62,938 nt of DNA from Akkermansia sp. (GCA_017435365.1 JAFSFD010000017.1:1-62938); one strand, 5' to 3'. Shown: positions 26,024 to 35,218, numbered from the stretch's first letter. The notes: generated by a model from the letters alone, not told the origin. A program made the numbers and translations.

Positions 26024-26539
26024 TTATTCCTTCGTGCGCTGGTTGGGGCCATCGCCTACGGAGACGACCTCTACCTCCACCTGGTGTACGCCCCATTGGT
26101 GGAAGCCGATGGCGCGGGCTACGGCGGGGCTGATATCAATGATGCGGCGGCGGTGGAAGGGGCCGCGGTCGTTCACGCGCACCAGGCAGCTCTTGCCGGT
26201 GGAGATGCTGGTGATACGCACGGTGCAGGGCAGGGGCAGGGTGCGGTGCGCAGCGTATTTCGCCCCGCGGCGCAGGCGTTCGCCCAGGGCGCCGATGCTG
26301 TTGCCGCCCTCGTAGAGCGAGGCTTCACCCACTTCGCGGTATTGCAGGGCTTCCTGTATGCCCATGGGACGGTAGCGGCGGCCATTCACCGTGTAGGGCT
26401 TCATCTTCAGCTTCGGTTCCGGGCGGGTGTCCTCCTGCGGTGCTGTGGAATGCAGCTTTTTGCGCCAGCTGCAGCAAGTGCCCGACAGCAGGATACCGGC
26501 TGCCAGAAGAACCAGAAGAATGCGGGAATGCCCTCTCAC
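26024..26539 (-). CDS. rlpA: RlpA-like double-psi beta-barrel protein
   Basis: RlpA proteins act on peptidoglycan (lytic transglycosylase on denuded glycan in some species) in the periplasm. Hydrophobic export signal at residues 6-23 with Cys residues at 22-23, an imperfect lipobox. The barrel runs from about 70 to 165: GEASLYEGG, KYAAHRTLPLPCTVRI, LVRVNDRGPF (N123, D124, R125) and RRIIDISPAVARAIG. No SPOR domain, so it is a short form. Start is GTG at 26539: TTGCCA-17-TAGAAT ends 6 nt before it and no upstream in-frame ATG exists. Confidence 0.88.
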   Translation of the reverse strand: MRGHSRILLVLLAAGILLSGTCCSWRKKLHSTAPQEDTRPEPKLKMKPYTVNGRRYRPMGIQEALQYREVGEASLYEGGNSIGALGERLRRGAKYAAHRTLPLPCTVRITSISTGKSCLVRVNDRGPFHRRRIIDISPAVARAIGFHQWGVHQVEVEVVSVGDGPNQRTKE

Positions 26540-26545
26540 GCATTC

Positions 26546-26574
26546 ATTCTAGCAGATATGGTTGAACTTGGCAA
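26546..26574 (-). promoter_or_regulatory. rlpA promoter, leaderless geometry (GTG start)
   Basis: Minus strand TTGCCA, 17-nt spacer, TAGAAT, 6 nt to GTG 26539. Confidence 0.65.
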
Positions 26575-26625
26575 TAGTTCATGCTGGGCATTGTTTTATT
26601 TGTACACGTTGATGCCTGATTCGTC

Positions 26626-26655
26626 TTGACATCGGGGGGGCTTGTGGTGTATGGA
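26626..26655 (+). promoter_or_regulatory. Promoter of the transglutaminase-like gene
   Basis: TTGACA, 18-nt spacer, TATGGA, 7 nt to ATG 26663. The possible earlier ATG at 26651 is part of the -10 box and so is unlikely to be translated from this promoter. Confidence 0.5.
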
Positions 26656-26662
26656 TAACATC

Positions 26663-28912
26663 ATGCGAATTCATGCAGGTACAATCATGCTAGGTCTGTT
26701 ATCTCTCGGCCTGGTGGCAGGTGCGGCAGAGGAAAAGGCTCAATCCGTTCAGAAGAAGATAACAACCAGATTGGCTAAAAAGTCCGGCAAGCTGCCAGTG
26801 GCCGTGCTGAAGGCTGTGGAAATGGGAGACTATGCGGCTGCTCAGCAGGCTCTGGTGGCGGAGTTGCAGCAGTGCGGTGATATCAGCCCGGTGAATGCGC
26901 GGACACTGCGCCTGGCGATGATGCACGAGTGGATTCGCGTGACCGGGGCCGGGGTGCTCACGGAAATGGCCGGTGATGCTAAGGAGAAATGCCGGTTTCT
27001 GGCAGAGTTTGCGAATGACCAGGCCTGGCAGGAGATTTACCTGAGCTGCGGCCTGGTGCCGTACCAGAAGGCACTGGGTATGGATATTCTCTACCGCATC
27101 TGGAGCGAGGAGAAGGGAAAGGTGAAGAACAAGCCGCTGGCTGTGGCGCTGGCTTCCTGCTGGGGTGGCGGCGAGACCTGGCCGGAACCCGCCCTTGCGA
27201 AGATGCTGCCGACTAAGTTCAACCCGGTGCGGCGCTACACGTTTTTTCAGAAACAGGCAGCAGAGGGAAATCTGCACCCGAATTTTCCGAATTTGAAGGC
27301 CTGGGAGCTGCGCTTTGTGGTGGCGAACCCCGCGCAGGACTGGGACGATGCCTCATATGAGTTCGCCGCCAGAAACATCAATATGCCCTGGGATAAGTAC
27401 GATATTTCCTGCTGGGCTGCCACATACACCGGTACCTCTAAATTCGGTGATTCGGTGCAGGGCGGTGCGTACAACCTGCCCTTCGGCGATGAGAGCGAGG
27501 CGGAGCGCACTCTGCTCAATGGCGGCGTGTGCGGTGCTATGTCGCACCTGGGGGCTGTGGCGGCCATGGCTCATGGCATTCCGGCCTATACCTGCGGCCA
27601 GCCCGGGCATTGTGCGTATGCCGTGCGACCGCAGCGCGGCAAATGGATAGGCGGTTTCGGTGGCCCGGATGGCGGCATGCACAATCACATTTTCGGGCAT
27701 GATGCACCTACTTCCTATAATCTGATGGAGGCGGTTTTTGCGGATGATGCGAAGATTCAGACTGCCTACCGCAGGTCTTTCTGCGCGCGGGCGCTGGAAG
27801 CCGCCGGGCGCGATGCCGATGCGGAGAAGATGTGGCGCGTGGCGCTGGAGGAAGCACCGCTGCATCCGTTTTTCCGGGCCGGGCTGCATGCGCAGCTGCT
27901 GAAGCGCGGCATTTCCGCCGGTGAGTGCTATGCCTATCTGATGACGGATATGCTGCCCCAGTATGTGGGGCATGGTGTGGCTGCTGCCAATGCCATGGCC
28001 GACCTGGCCGGGGTGATAGCCAGCATGGATGACCGCAACCGGCTGGATGTGTTCCGCAAGGTGCACGAGGCGCTTTCCCTCACCCCCGCCAGCTGGGCGC
28101 TCAAGCCGGATAAGCTGGTGGAGGAGCAGTCTGCCGCCATGGCAGATGATGCCGGGCGCGAGAAGCTGCTCAAGGTGGTGTTCACCGAGCTCATGAAGCG
28201 GGGCGACGGCACGATGTTCGGCCAGCTGCTGGAGTGGGCTGTGAAGAAGTTTACCCCCACGGAGGCAGGCAGCAAGCTGTTCAACCGCGCCTTTGCCGCG
28301 GCTGCGGCCGAGGTGGCTTCCTCTGCGGATTCTGCCGGTGCTGCTGAGGCCGCATCTGACCGCAACAAGAAGATGCAGGAAGCCTACAGCAAGGCGATCG
28401 TGGCGGCAGAGCAGGCCCGCTCCGCTCCTGCCTTCCAGGCGCTCACGCAGGGGGCCCTGGCTCTGGGTATGCCGGATTTCAAGGCTGCTCCGTTGCAGAA
28501 GGCCGGCGAGCTGCAGGGACAGCCTGCCCGGGCCGCCTTGTTCCGCATGTCCACCAGCAGCAATTACGACAGTCCGGTGCTGCATGCCGGTATCATGACC
28601 CCCGCCGGCGGCAAGTGCCACACCGCCAAGGAGCAGACCCCCACCTTCATTGTGGAGCTGGAGAAGCACGGCTTTGCCACCGGCTGCATCATCCGCAAGA
28701 CGGATGGCAACGAAGGCCGCATGAAGAAAGCCGTGGTCTATACCAGTGAGGACGGTGCCACCTGGTTCAAACGAGCCGAAATTGATAATATGCCCAAGGA
28801 ATGGGTGGCCACCTTCCCGGAGGGGACCGGAGCCCGCTGGGTGAAGCTGGAGTTCCAGAATGCCAGCCCGGATTTTGCGCACCTCACCCACTTTGTTGTT
28901 TACGCCCGCTAA
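26663..28912 (+). CDS. Secreted transglutaminase-like protein with C-terminal discoidin-type domain (749 aa)
   Basis: Signal peptide MRIHAGTIMLGLLSLGLVAG. The centre carries a papain/transglutaminase-type dyad: GGVCGAMSHLGAVAAMAHGI with C290 at the head of a helix, and GQPGHCAYAVRP with H316; an Asp/Asn may follow in GGPDGGMHNH. Residues about 640-749 form a beta-sandwich like F5/8 type C carbohydrate-binding domains (VVYTSEDGATWFKRAEID ... ARWVKLEF). Middle part is helical and TPR-like. Likely an extracellular enzyme or binding protein acting on glycoprotein or peptidoglycan; the substrate is unknown. Followed 15 nt later by a thioredoxin-fold gene, probably one transcript. Confidence 0.78.
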   Translation: MRIHAGTIMLGLLSLGLVAGAAEEKAQSVQKKITTRLAKKSGKLPVAVLKAVEMGDYAAAQQALVAELQQCGDISPVNARTLRLAMMHEWIRVTGAGVLTEMAGDAKEKCRFLAEFANDQAWQEIYLSCGLVPYQKALGMDILYRIWSEEKGKVKNKPLAVALASCWGGGETWPEPALAKMLPTKFNPVRRYTFFQKQAAEGNLHPNFPNLKAWELRFVVANPAQDWDDASYEFAARNINMPWDKYDISCWAATYTGTSKFGDSVQGGAYNLPFGDESEAERTLLNGGVCGAMSHLGAVAAMAHGIPAYTCGQPGHCAYAVRPQRGKWIGGFGGPDGGMHNHIFGHDAPTSYNLMEAVFADDAKIQTAYRRSFCARALEAAGRDADAEKMWRVALEEAPLHPFFRAGLHAQLLKRGISAGECYAYLMTDMLPQYVGHGVAAANAMADLAGVIASMDDRNRLDVFRKVHEALSLTPASWALKPDKLVEEQSAAMADDAGREKLLKVVFTELMKRGDGTMFGQLLEWAVKKFTPTEAGSKLFNRAFAAAAAEVASSADSAGAAEAASDRNKKMQEAYSKAIVAAEQARSAPAFQALTQGALALGMPDFKAAPLQKAGELQGQPARAALFRMSTSSNYDSPVLHAGIMTPAGGKCHTAKEQTPTFIVELEKHGFATGCIIRKTDGNEGRMKKAVVYTSEDGATWFKRAEIDNMPKEWVATFPEGTGARWVKLEFQNASPDFAHLTHFVVYAR

Positions 28913-28927
28913 CCCCCCTTTGCCGAT

Positions 28928-30358
28928 ATGAAGAAATGTCTGGGATTATTGCTGCTGCTGGCGGTGACCGGTGGCGCCGTCTGTTACTTCTGCCCCGAGG
29001 TGGTGCCGCCCGGTACCCCCGGCAAGGAGGCCTGGGATAAGCTCTCTGCGGAAATGAAGAAAGGAGTCGCGAAAATCGCCGCTCCGGAGTCTGAGCCGAA
29101 TCTCCCCGCCGCGGAGCCGGAGCCGCAGCCCGCTGCTGCTCCGCTTGCCAGCCCGCTGGCTTTCCCGGATAACAGGGATGCCCGCGCCCAGGCCAAGGCT
29201 GAGAACCGCCCTGCGCTCATCTTGTGGTATGGCTCTGACTGGCAGAAGAATACGGATGAACTGGCCGCTGAGTGGAACAAGCTTGCAGACCGTAACCTGC
29301 CGGTTATCATCGGTCAGATTAATGAACACAGCGGAGCCGTGCCCCAGTTGTCGGAGCGTGAGAAGCTGCTGCCCACCGGGGCCTTCATGAATCTGCCCGT
29401 GGCTGTGCTGCTGGCTCCGGATGACACCTTGCTGGCTGTTTACCAGGGGAAGGCCGTGCTCACAGCGGCGGCCATGGAAGCCGCGGTGCAGCGCACGCTG
29501 AACCGCATGCCCGAGTATATGGCCCTGGTGGCAAAGGCTCGCAGCACTGCCGGTGTGGAGGGTGCCCGGGCTGCCGGCGAGGCGCTGGCCATGATGCCCT
29601 ATGCGGATGCCATGCGCAATCATGCCCTCAGGAAGATTCTGAACGAGAAGGACCCGGAGCACAAGACCATGTACCGCTACCTCTACGGCATGGATCACAT
29701 GGGCATGTATGATGAGATTAACGCCGTGCTGAATGGCGGCAAGGGAGCCGATGCCAGGTTCAAGGGGGCGCAGCGCAAGTTTGCGGAGGCTCTGGCCTTT
29801 GTGCAGAAGGTGCTGGCGGCCCACCCCATGAATACGGACTTGCTGCAGCAGTGGAACTCCGGCCTGGCCTATGTTTACCGCGAGCAGCATGTTTCCACCA
29901 AGGACGCCCAGGCCCGGCAGAAGATGCTGGAGTGCTACCGCCGTGTGGTCGAGATTGACCCCGCCAGTGAATATGGCAAGGGCGCTGCCCGCTGGGTGCG
30001 CTACTGGGATGATTCTGTGTACTACGAGTTCGAGGAGCCGTACTACGACCGCGAGCACCAGACAAAAGGTTTTGAGAAGGAGTGGCGCGTGAATGTGAGC
30101 TCCTCCATGAAGGGGCCGGGCACCTATGTGTTCTCCCTGCAGCCCATTCTGAATGGCAGCATGGTTACCCGCGCGTTCAAGCTTTATGCCAACGGCAAGC
30201 ACGTGGCTGATGCCACGACGCCCGAGAATGTGAACACCAAGTCCGTGGAGTTCAAGGTGCCCCGCACCCTGAAGGGTAAGGTGGAAGTGCGCTTCCGCGC
30301 CCAGTGCAATGACCATTGGCACGAATGCTCCGGCAAGATGCTGATGGAGAAAAAGTAA
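28928..30358 (+). CDS. Exported thioredoxin-fold/TPR-like protein without CxxC (476 aa)
   Basis: N-terminal hydrophobic signal/anchor (MKKCLGLLLLLAVTGGAVCY), a Pro/Ala/Glu linker (residues 55-78), then a region like a thioredoxin fold: RPALILWYGSDWQKNTDELA where CxxC would be expected at the DWQKN turn, followed by LPVAVLLAPDDTLLAVYQGK with the cis-Pro-type LP. The missing cysteines rule out disulfide chemistry. The middle is helical, TPR-like, and the C-terminus (residues 380-476) is beta-rich. In an operon with the transglutaminase-like gene. Function unknown. Confidence 0.75.
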   Translation: MKKCLGLLLLLAVTGGAVCYFCPEVVPPGTPGKEAWDKLSAEMKKGVAKIAAPESEPNLPAAEPEPQPAAAPLASPLAFPDNRDARAQAKAENRPALILWYGSDWQKNTDELAAEWNKLADRNLPVIIGQINEHSGAVPQLSEREKLLPTGAFMNLPVAVLLAPDDTLLAVYQGKAVLTAAAMEAAVQRTLNRMPEYMALVAKARSTAGVEGARAAGEALAMMPYADAMRNHALRKILNEKDPEHKTMYRYLYGMDHMGMYDEINAVLNGGKGADARFKGAQRKFAEALAFVQKVLAAHPMNTDLLQQWNSGLAYVYREQHVSTKDAQARQKMLECYRRVVEIDPASEYGKGAARWVRYWDDSVYYEFEEPYYDREHQTKGFEKEWRVNVSSSMKGPGTYVFSLQPILNGSMVTRAFKLYANGKHVADATTPENVNTKSVEFKVPRTLKGKVEVRFRAQCNDHWHECSGKMLMEKK

Positions 30359-30421
30359 GGCGCCCACCACGCCTTTTCGGCAACGCATGCTAATGCGGGG
30401 GCTCACAGATGTTCAGCAAAA

Positions 30422-30449
30422 CGGGCCGCACTCCTCAGAGTGCGGCCCG
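30422..30449. terminator. Terminator between convergent genes
   Basis: 12-bp stem CGGGCCGCACTC / GAGTGCGGCCCG with a 4-nt loop, then AAAATT; between the 28928 gene and raiA. Confidence 0.75.
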
Positions 30450-30480
30450 GAAAATTGCCAGAGTTTACGAGAGTTAGACC

Positions 30481-31077
30481 TTATGCTTTCAGCTCGTTGC
30501 CCAGCTCGATGATGGAGTATTCGCCCGGGCACAGGCGGTAGACAATCTGCAGCACGTTGCGGCGGGCATTGCGATACAGCACAAAGGGTTTGCCGGAGAT
30601 TTCCAGCTCCATGATGGCGTCTTCCTTGTACATGGTGCGCAGGTCGTAGCCCTCGCGGGAGATGCGCACCGGCTTCGGATCTTCCGGGGCATCGGTGTCC
30701 ACATCGTAGTCCAGCACTTCCTCCTCGTATACCTTTTCATCCAGCTTGCGGATGCTCTTGGAGCGGTGCGGCCGGAAGTGCTTCATGAGGCGGGTCTTGT
30801 GCTTGCGCATGCGGCGCATGATCTTCGTGATTGTCTCGTCGATGGCGGCGTACAGATCTTCGGAAGAGGTAGATGCCTGGATGGTTATGTGATCGGCACA
30901 GAACAGCACGATTTCGGCCATCTGTCGTTCCTTCTGTACATCCACCACCACGCGGGCTTCCACAATCTTCGGGTAATCGATATGGATGGCCTCAATCTTC
31001 TTCGTAGCGAACTCGCGGATGGCATCAGTCACTTCAATATGACGGCCCGTAACAGTAATATTAGTATCACTCGGCAT
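30481..31077 (-). CDS. hpf: Long-form ribosome hibernation promoting factor
   Basis: Binds the 30S decoding centre and pairs ribosomes into inactive 100S dimers in slow growth. N-terminal HPF/RaiA domain residues 3-100 (ITVTGRHIEVTDAIREFATK; IVEARVVVDVQKERQMAEIV; DLYAAIDETITKIMRRMRKH), a linker, and the C-terminal dimerisation domain of long HPFs (AIMELEISGKPFVLYRNARR). 198 aa fits the long form. Unlike many neighbours it has a true leader of about 70 nt ending in GAAAGAGGT, a usable Shine-Dalgarno. Preceded by a conserved promoter-proximal element (31201-31280). Confidence 0.93.
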   Translation of the reverse strand: MPSDTNITVTGRHIEVTDAIREFATKKIEAIHIDYPKIVEARVVVDVQKERQMAEIVLFCADHITIQASTSSEDLYAAIDETITKIMRRMRKHKTRLMKHFRPHRSKSIRKLDEKVYEEEVLDYDVDTDAPEDPKPVRISREGYDLRTMYKEDAIMELEISGKPFVLYRNARRNVLQIVYRLCPGEYSIIELGNELKA

Positions 31078-31155
31078 GGTTTTTACCTCTTTCTATTGGT
31101 TTGGTTGGTTTTCTGTGCAGCCCGTAGCAAATGCCGCTACTGTTCTGCAATACTC

Positions 31156-31183
31156 ATCATAACCTGCTTTGTGATTTTTGCAA
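31156..31183 (-). promoter_or_regulatory. hpf promoter
   Basis: Minus strand TTGCAA, 16-nt spacer, TATGAT; about 70 nt of leader to ATG 31077. Confidence 0.6.
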
Positions 31184-31200
31184 GATAATTCTGCTCCAAA

Positions 31201-31280
31201 CGGCAAATTTTCCCACGCGCAGCCCCAGGATTTTGTGAGCCGCTGCAATATCACCAACATTTTTGATAGAGCCCCCTCCA
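31201..31280 (-). promoter_or_regulatory. Conserved promoter-proximal element, copy B (upstream of hpf)
   Basis: Read on the minus strand: a G-run (GGAGGGGGCTC), then AAAAATGTTGGTGAT, then CAAAATCCTGGGG and GCGTGGGAAAATTTG. The same order of blocks is seen at 52848, 56859 and 58117. It directly abuts repeat copy 3 and the -35 box of hpf. Together the element, the repeat and the hpf leader fill the gene-free stretch 31078-31437. Confidence 0.6.
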
Positions 31281-31282
31281 TT

Positions 31283-31408
31283 GCCCGATAAATGGGAATT
31301 TGTGGGGGAACTCTGTCGGAGCACGGGACTTCAGTCCCGATTGGAAGCACCGTTATTTCGGGACTGAAGTCCCGTGCCCCGACAACGATAAACATCAATT
31401 TGGCGGGC
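31283..31408 (+). repeat. REPIN-like palindromic repeat, copy 3
   Basis: Full two-hairpin copy with imperfect inverted ends (GCCCGATAAAT / AATTTGGCGGGC). Inserted just beyond the G-run of element B. Confidence 0.92.
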
Positions 31409-31437
31409 CGTCAAAGCAAACTCCTTGACTTGCCGCA

Positions 31438-31707
31438 TCAATCATTACCGAGTTTGCTCAGGTCGCAGCTGTCAGGAATTTCCACCAGCTTGATGCGCCC
31501 GCTGGTGCCGTGCACGACTTCAATGGATGATTTAGTCACCCCGAGAGCCTTGGCCAGGAAGAGGACGATTTCCTTATTGGCTTTGCCTTCGACAGGCGGC
31601 GCCGCAATCTTTACTTTGAGCACGCGGCCTACCTGGGGATAATCATCCTCCCAGCCGAGGATTTCGTTTTTCCTGGCACCGGGGGTTACTTTGAGGGCGA
31701 GTTTCAT
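31438..31707 (-). CDS. DUF167/YggU family protein (89 aa)
   Basis: Small alpha/beta protein of the YggU family, whose role is not settled. Diagnostic motifs: LKVTPGARKNEILG, VKIAAPPVEGKANKEIVLFL and TSGRIKLVEI. The ATG overlaps the stop of the upstream CbiX-like gene (ATGA, 31704-31707), so it is the last gene of the secDF unit. Confidence 0.9.
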   Translation of the reverse strand: MKLALKVTPGARKNEILGWEDDYPQVGRVLKVKIAAPPVEGKANKEIVLFLAKALGVTKSSIEVVHGTSGRIKLVEIPDSCDLSKLGND

Positions 31708-32558
31708 GCGGGGTCGTGGAGGAGCAGGGCCAGGGCAGGAAGCCTGGTGATTGTTTTGCCGCAGGCCGCGGCATCGGCCTCTGTCGGCAGGTCGCGGCTG
31801 GTGTGTATACCCTCTGTGAGCAGGAAGGGCAGCACCAGCACATGGGCGGCTTTCATCTGTGGCAGTACACCGCTCGCAGCGGGGGCCTGGTTGAAGTAAC
31901 CCAGGGTAATTTCGGTGCCGGGCAGCAGCTCGCGCAGGCGGCGGCAGAAGAGGGCCGGCTCCGGCGGCGGCTCGGGCAGGGTGGAGTCGTGCGCCACCAC
32001 CAGCACGGCCGTATCGGTATTCAGCTGTGGGCGGATGAAACGCGCGGCAGCCTCGGCCAGCCAGGGGGAGGCCCCCAGAACGGGCTGGAAATAGAGCTGC
32101 GGCGGCACGGTTGAGTGCCGGTAGGCTTGCTGCAAGCCCTCCACCAGCTTGCGGCCGCTGCTGGTGCCACTGAGCATGAACATGGGGTACACCAGAATCG
32201 GTGCGCCGGGCGGCGGAAGCGGTGCTGTGGACAGGTTGCCCAGGTGGCAGCGGCAGACGCGCCGCTGCGGCATGCGGATGCCGGGCGGGTTGAGTCCCAG
32301 CCCACGCTCATTGTAGCTGACAATCAGATAGTAACGCTTCCATTTCCAGTGATGGCAGTACACCAGGATGATGGCGGCGGCCACGGCCAGCTGGGCCAGC
32401 GCAAAATGGAAGTAAATAAGACCCCTGAGATGGTGTTCCATCTCAGGGGTGAGGGAGGAGGAGTCCAGGCGCGCACCGCAATCCACGGAGCCCCACACGG
32501 CAGCCGCAAACACAGCGGCACAGAGCAGAAGCAAAGAGTGGAAGAGCTTGCGGTTCAC
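31704..32558 (-). CDS. Membrane-anchored CbiX/SirB-like protein (284 aa)
   Basis: Two N-terminal transmembrane helices (FHSLLLLCAAVFAAAVWG and FALAQLAVAAAIILVYC) are followed by a soluble domain with the two-lobe look of CbiX-type chelatases: PILVYPMFMLSGTSSGRKLV in the first lobe and VLVVAHDSTLP ... LVLPFLLTEGIHTSRDLP in the second, the last matching the metal-binding P.(F)L..G.H...D pattern. Canonical GHGS is AHDS here. A metal chelatase or a relative is possible, but the membrane anchor is unusual and the active site is not complete. Placed 18 nt after secDF, so co-transcribed. Confidence 0.6.
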   Translation of the reverse strand: MNRKLFHSLLLLCAAVFAAAVWGSVDCGARLDSSSLTPEMEHHLRGLIYFHFALAQLAVAAAIILVYCHHWKWKRYYLIVSYNERGLGLNPPGIRMPQRRVCRCHLGNLSTAPLPPPGAPILVYPMFMLSGTSSGRKLVEGLQQAYRHSTVPPQLYFQPVLGASPWLAEAAARFIRPQLNTDTAVLVVAHDSTLPEPPPEPALFCRRLRELLPGTEITLGYFNQAPAASGVLPQMKAAHVLVLPFLLTEGIHTSRDLPTEADAAACGKTITRLPALALLLHDPA

Positions 32559-32576
32559 GCCGGGGATAATGTGTGT

Positions 32577-35114
32577 TTAGGCACCGGCTGCATCCTCTGC
32601 TTCCTGCAGCTCCTTGCGGAGGTCGCCGCGCTTGTCGAAGTACAGAACCACGGGGGAAGCGATGTAGATGGAGGAGTAGGTGCCGATGAAGATACCCAGC
32701 AGCATGGTGATGGAGAAGTCCCACATGGAGGGACCGCCCAGCGCCAGCAGGGAAATCAGCGCTGCAATGGTGGAGCCGGAGGTGAGCAGCGTACGGGACA
32801 GCGTGGAGTTGATGGCCTCGTTCATGATGTCCACCAGCTTCTCGCCGGGTTCAGCCATGCGCAGGTGCTCGCGGATACGGTCGTAAATCACGATGGTATC
32901 GTTGATGGAGTAACCGGCCACGGTGAGGAAGGCGCCGATGTGGATGATGCTCAGCTCTGTGCCCATGACCACCACCAGGATGATGATGGCCAGCACGTCG
33001 TGCAGGGTGGAGAAGAAGGCACCCATGGCGAAGGACCATTCGAAGCGGATGGCCAGGTAGATGGTGATACCGAGCATGCCGGCGGCCAGGGCGATGATGG
33101 CGGTTTTGAAGAAGGCCGAACCCAGGGCGGCGCTCACTTCTTCAATGGAGGGGGACTGGAGCTCCTTCACGCCGGGCACGTTGGCGCGCAGCTCAGTGTC
33201 AATGCGCTGGGCTTCTTCCTTGCTGGCGCAGCGAATCTTGATGCTGGTGTCCGTGGCAGAGGTGAACTGCTGCGTGGTGGCCTTCTTGGAGAGCTTCATG
33301 TTCTCCACGTAGTTTTCCAGTTGCTTGTAGTCGAGCTTGGAATCGGCGGGCACCACGTAGGTGGAGGTGGAACCGCCCATGAAGTCCACGCCCAGAGCAC
33401 TTTCACCGCGCACAAACACGGAGTAGGCCAGACCGGCAAGCAGGATGACCGAGGAACCGATCATGGCGTGCTTGCGGTATTTCATGAAATCAAACACTTT
33501 GCCCTGGAAGGGAGCTCGGGCGAAGGCGAATTCCTTCAGCAGCCCCAGGTGCTCTGCCCAGAAGAAGAGCACGCGTGTGACCACCACCGCACCAATCAGC
33601 GATGTAATGATACCCACGCTCGTGGTCACGGCAAAGCCTTTGATTGAACCACTTGCAATCCAGAAAAGAATGACGGCGGTGATGAGGGAGGTGATGTTGG
33701 AGTCCCAGATGGCGGAGAAGGCTTTTTCGTATGCCTGGCGCAGGCAGACCAGGAAGGGACGGCCCGCCGCGCGCTCTTCGCGCATGCGTTCGTAGATAAG
33801 CACGTTGGCGTCCACGGCCACACCCATGGTCAGCACGATACCGGCGATACCCGGCAGGGTGAGCACGAAGCCGAAGAGGCTCATCAGGCCAAGCAGGGCA
33901 ATGGCGTTGAAGGTCAGGCCCACCATGGCCACCATGCCGGCGGCGCGGTAGTACCAGTAGCAGAAGGCAAAGATGCCGAGCAGACCCACGGCACCGGCGA
34001 TGCCGCTCTGCTCCAGTGCGCTCTGGCCCAGCTGGGCAGATACGTCCTTGCGGCCTTCCACCTTCAGGTCGCTGGAGAGCGGGTTGGCCAGGGCCTTGGA
34101 GATATCCTCCGGCTCGCCCTTGCCGTTCAGGCCGCTGATGTTGAAGTCTTTGTGAAGCACGGCCTGCACCACCGGGGCGCACTTGATCTGGTTGTTGAGC
34201 ACCACGGCCAGGCGGTCGCGGCCAATCTGCATGGCGCCGGTCAGGCGGCCCATGCGGTCAGCGCCGGTGCGGTTGAGCACCACGTCCACATAGCCCTTGC
34301 GCACATAGTCCGGCTGGGCGCGGGAAACTTCCTTACCGGTGATGTACACGTCCTTCTGCATGGCGGCATAGGGCTTCTGCAGCACCATGTATTCCACCAC
34401 CGGGCGGCCGTGCTTGTCCACCTCGGGTTCGCCCGTTTCCTCGTTGATGTGGGGGTAGGGCAGAATCATGTAGTCATTCAGGCCGAATTTGGAGGGGATG
34501 CGGGGCATGGCCGGCTTGCGGGCCTTGGTGTTGCCGGCGGCCAGCTCGGCCTCGTAGGCGGCCATCTTCTGCTCGTAGGCCTGAATCAGCTCGTAGGTGT
34601 CAGCATCGCCGATGACTCGTTCGGATTCGGGGTAGACGGCCAGAAGTTCCAGCTTGGCCATCTTGGTGAGCATCTTCACCATGGCGTCCAGCTTTTCCTT
34701 GTTCTTGGCGGGGTCGCTGTCCTGCTGGGGAATCTGGATGAGAATCTTGTTGCCGGAGTGCAGAATCTGCACTTCGCTGGTGCCTGTGGCGTTCAGGCGT
34801 TCATTCAGGATATCACAGGCCTGCTGCATGTCTTCCTGCGTGGGGGGCTGCATTTCGCCGTGGTCATTCAGCTTGGGCTGCACCTCCAGGGTGAGCTCCA
34901 CACCGCCACGGATGTCGATGCCGTAATGCATGCCGTTGAGGAACAGAGAAAGCAACGAGAACGAGCACAGACCAATGATGAAGAAAGTGCCCGCGTTGCG
35001 CTTTACCTTGTCTTCCTCGGCTGCCAGATACCAGAAAAACAGCACGATGAGCAGAATGCCCACGATGAAGTAGAAGGCCGGTGTGTGAATGATGCTCTGT
35101 AAGAACTGGAACAT
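32577..35114 (-). CDS. secDF: Protein translocase SecDF fusion (845 aa)
   Basis: Uses the proton gradient to pull proteins through SecYEG. SecD half: N-terminal span, HYGIDIRGGVELTLEVQPK, large periplasmic P1 domain (residues about 85-390), then six-span region with AIALLGLMSLFGFVLTLPGI and GVAVDANVLIYERMREE. SecF half starts around 590 with VDFMGGSTSTYVVP and contains HDVLAIIILVVVMG and SINDTIVIYDRIREH. Start at ATG 35114 (MFQFLQSIIHTPAFYF); an in-frame GTG/ATG at 35165 would add 17 residues with no membrane-protein character. A TTGACG box lies upstream. Heads the unit with the CbiX-like gene and yggU. Divergent from a SecD-like paralogue. Confidence 0.95.
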   Translation of the reverse strand: MFQFLQSIIHTPAFYFIVGILLIVLFFWYLAAEEDKVKRNAGTFFIIGLCSFSLLSLFLNGMHYGIDIRGGVELTLEVQPKLNDHGEMQPPTQEDMQQACDILNERLNATGTSEVQILHSGNKILIQIPQQDSDPAKNKEKLDAMVKMLTKMAKLELLAVYPESERVIGDADTYELIQAYEQKMAAYEAELAAGNTKARKPAMPRIPSKFGLNDYMILPYPHINEETGEPEVDKHGRPVVEYMVLQKPYAAMQKDVYITGKEVSRAQPDYVRKGYVDVVLNRTGADRMGRLTGAMQIGRDRLAVVLNNQIKCAPVVQAVLHKDFNISGLNGKGEPEDISKALANPLSSDLKVEGRKDVSAQLGQSALEQSGIAGAVGLLGIFAFCYWYYRAAGMVAMVGLTFNAIALLGLMSLFGFVLTLPGIAGIVLTMGVAVDANVLIYERMREERAAGRPFLVCLRQAYEKAFSAIWDSNITSLITAVILFWIASGSIKGFAVTTSVGIITSLIGAVVVTRVLFFWAEHLGLLKEFAFARAPFQGKVFDFMKYRKHAMIGSSVILLAGLAYSVFVRGESALGVDFMGGSTSTYVVPADSKLDYKQLENYVENMKLSKKATTQQFTSATDTSIKIRCASKEEAQRIDTELRANVPGVKELQSPSIEEVSAALGSAFFKTAIIALAAGMLGITIYLAIRFEWSFAMGAFFSTLHDVLAIIILVVVMGTELSIIHIGAFLTVAGYSINDTIVIYDRIREHLRMAEPGEKLVDIMNEAINSTLSRTLLTSGSTIAALISLLALGGPSMWDFSITMLLGIFIGTYSSIYIASPVVLYFDKRGDLRKELQEAEDAAGA

Positions 35115-35218
35115 GATGCTAATAGGTGAACCGCACCATTCTGCCAGTTTTTTGCTCTGCGTCAAGTCCGCAGGACGTCATTTTATGCGCGCGTGCGCGT
35201 TTCCGCCGGATAATTCCC

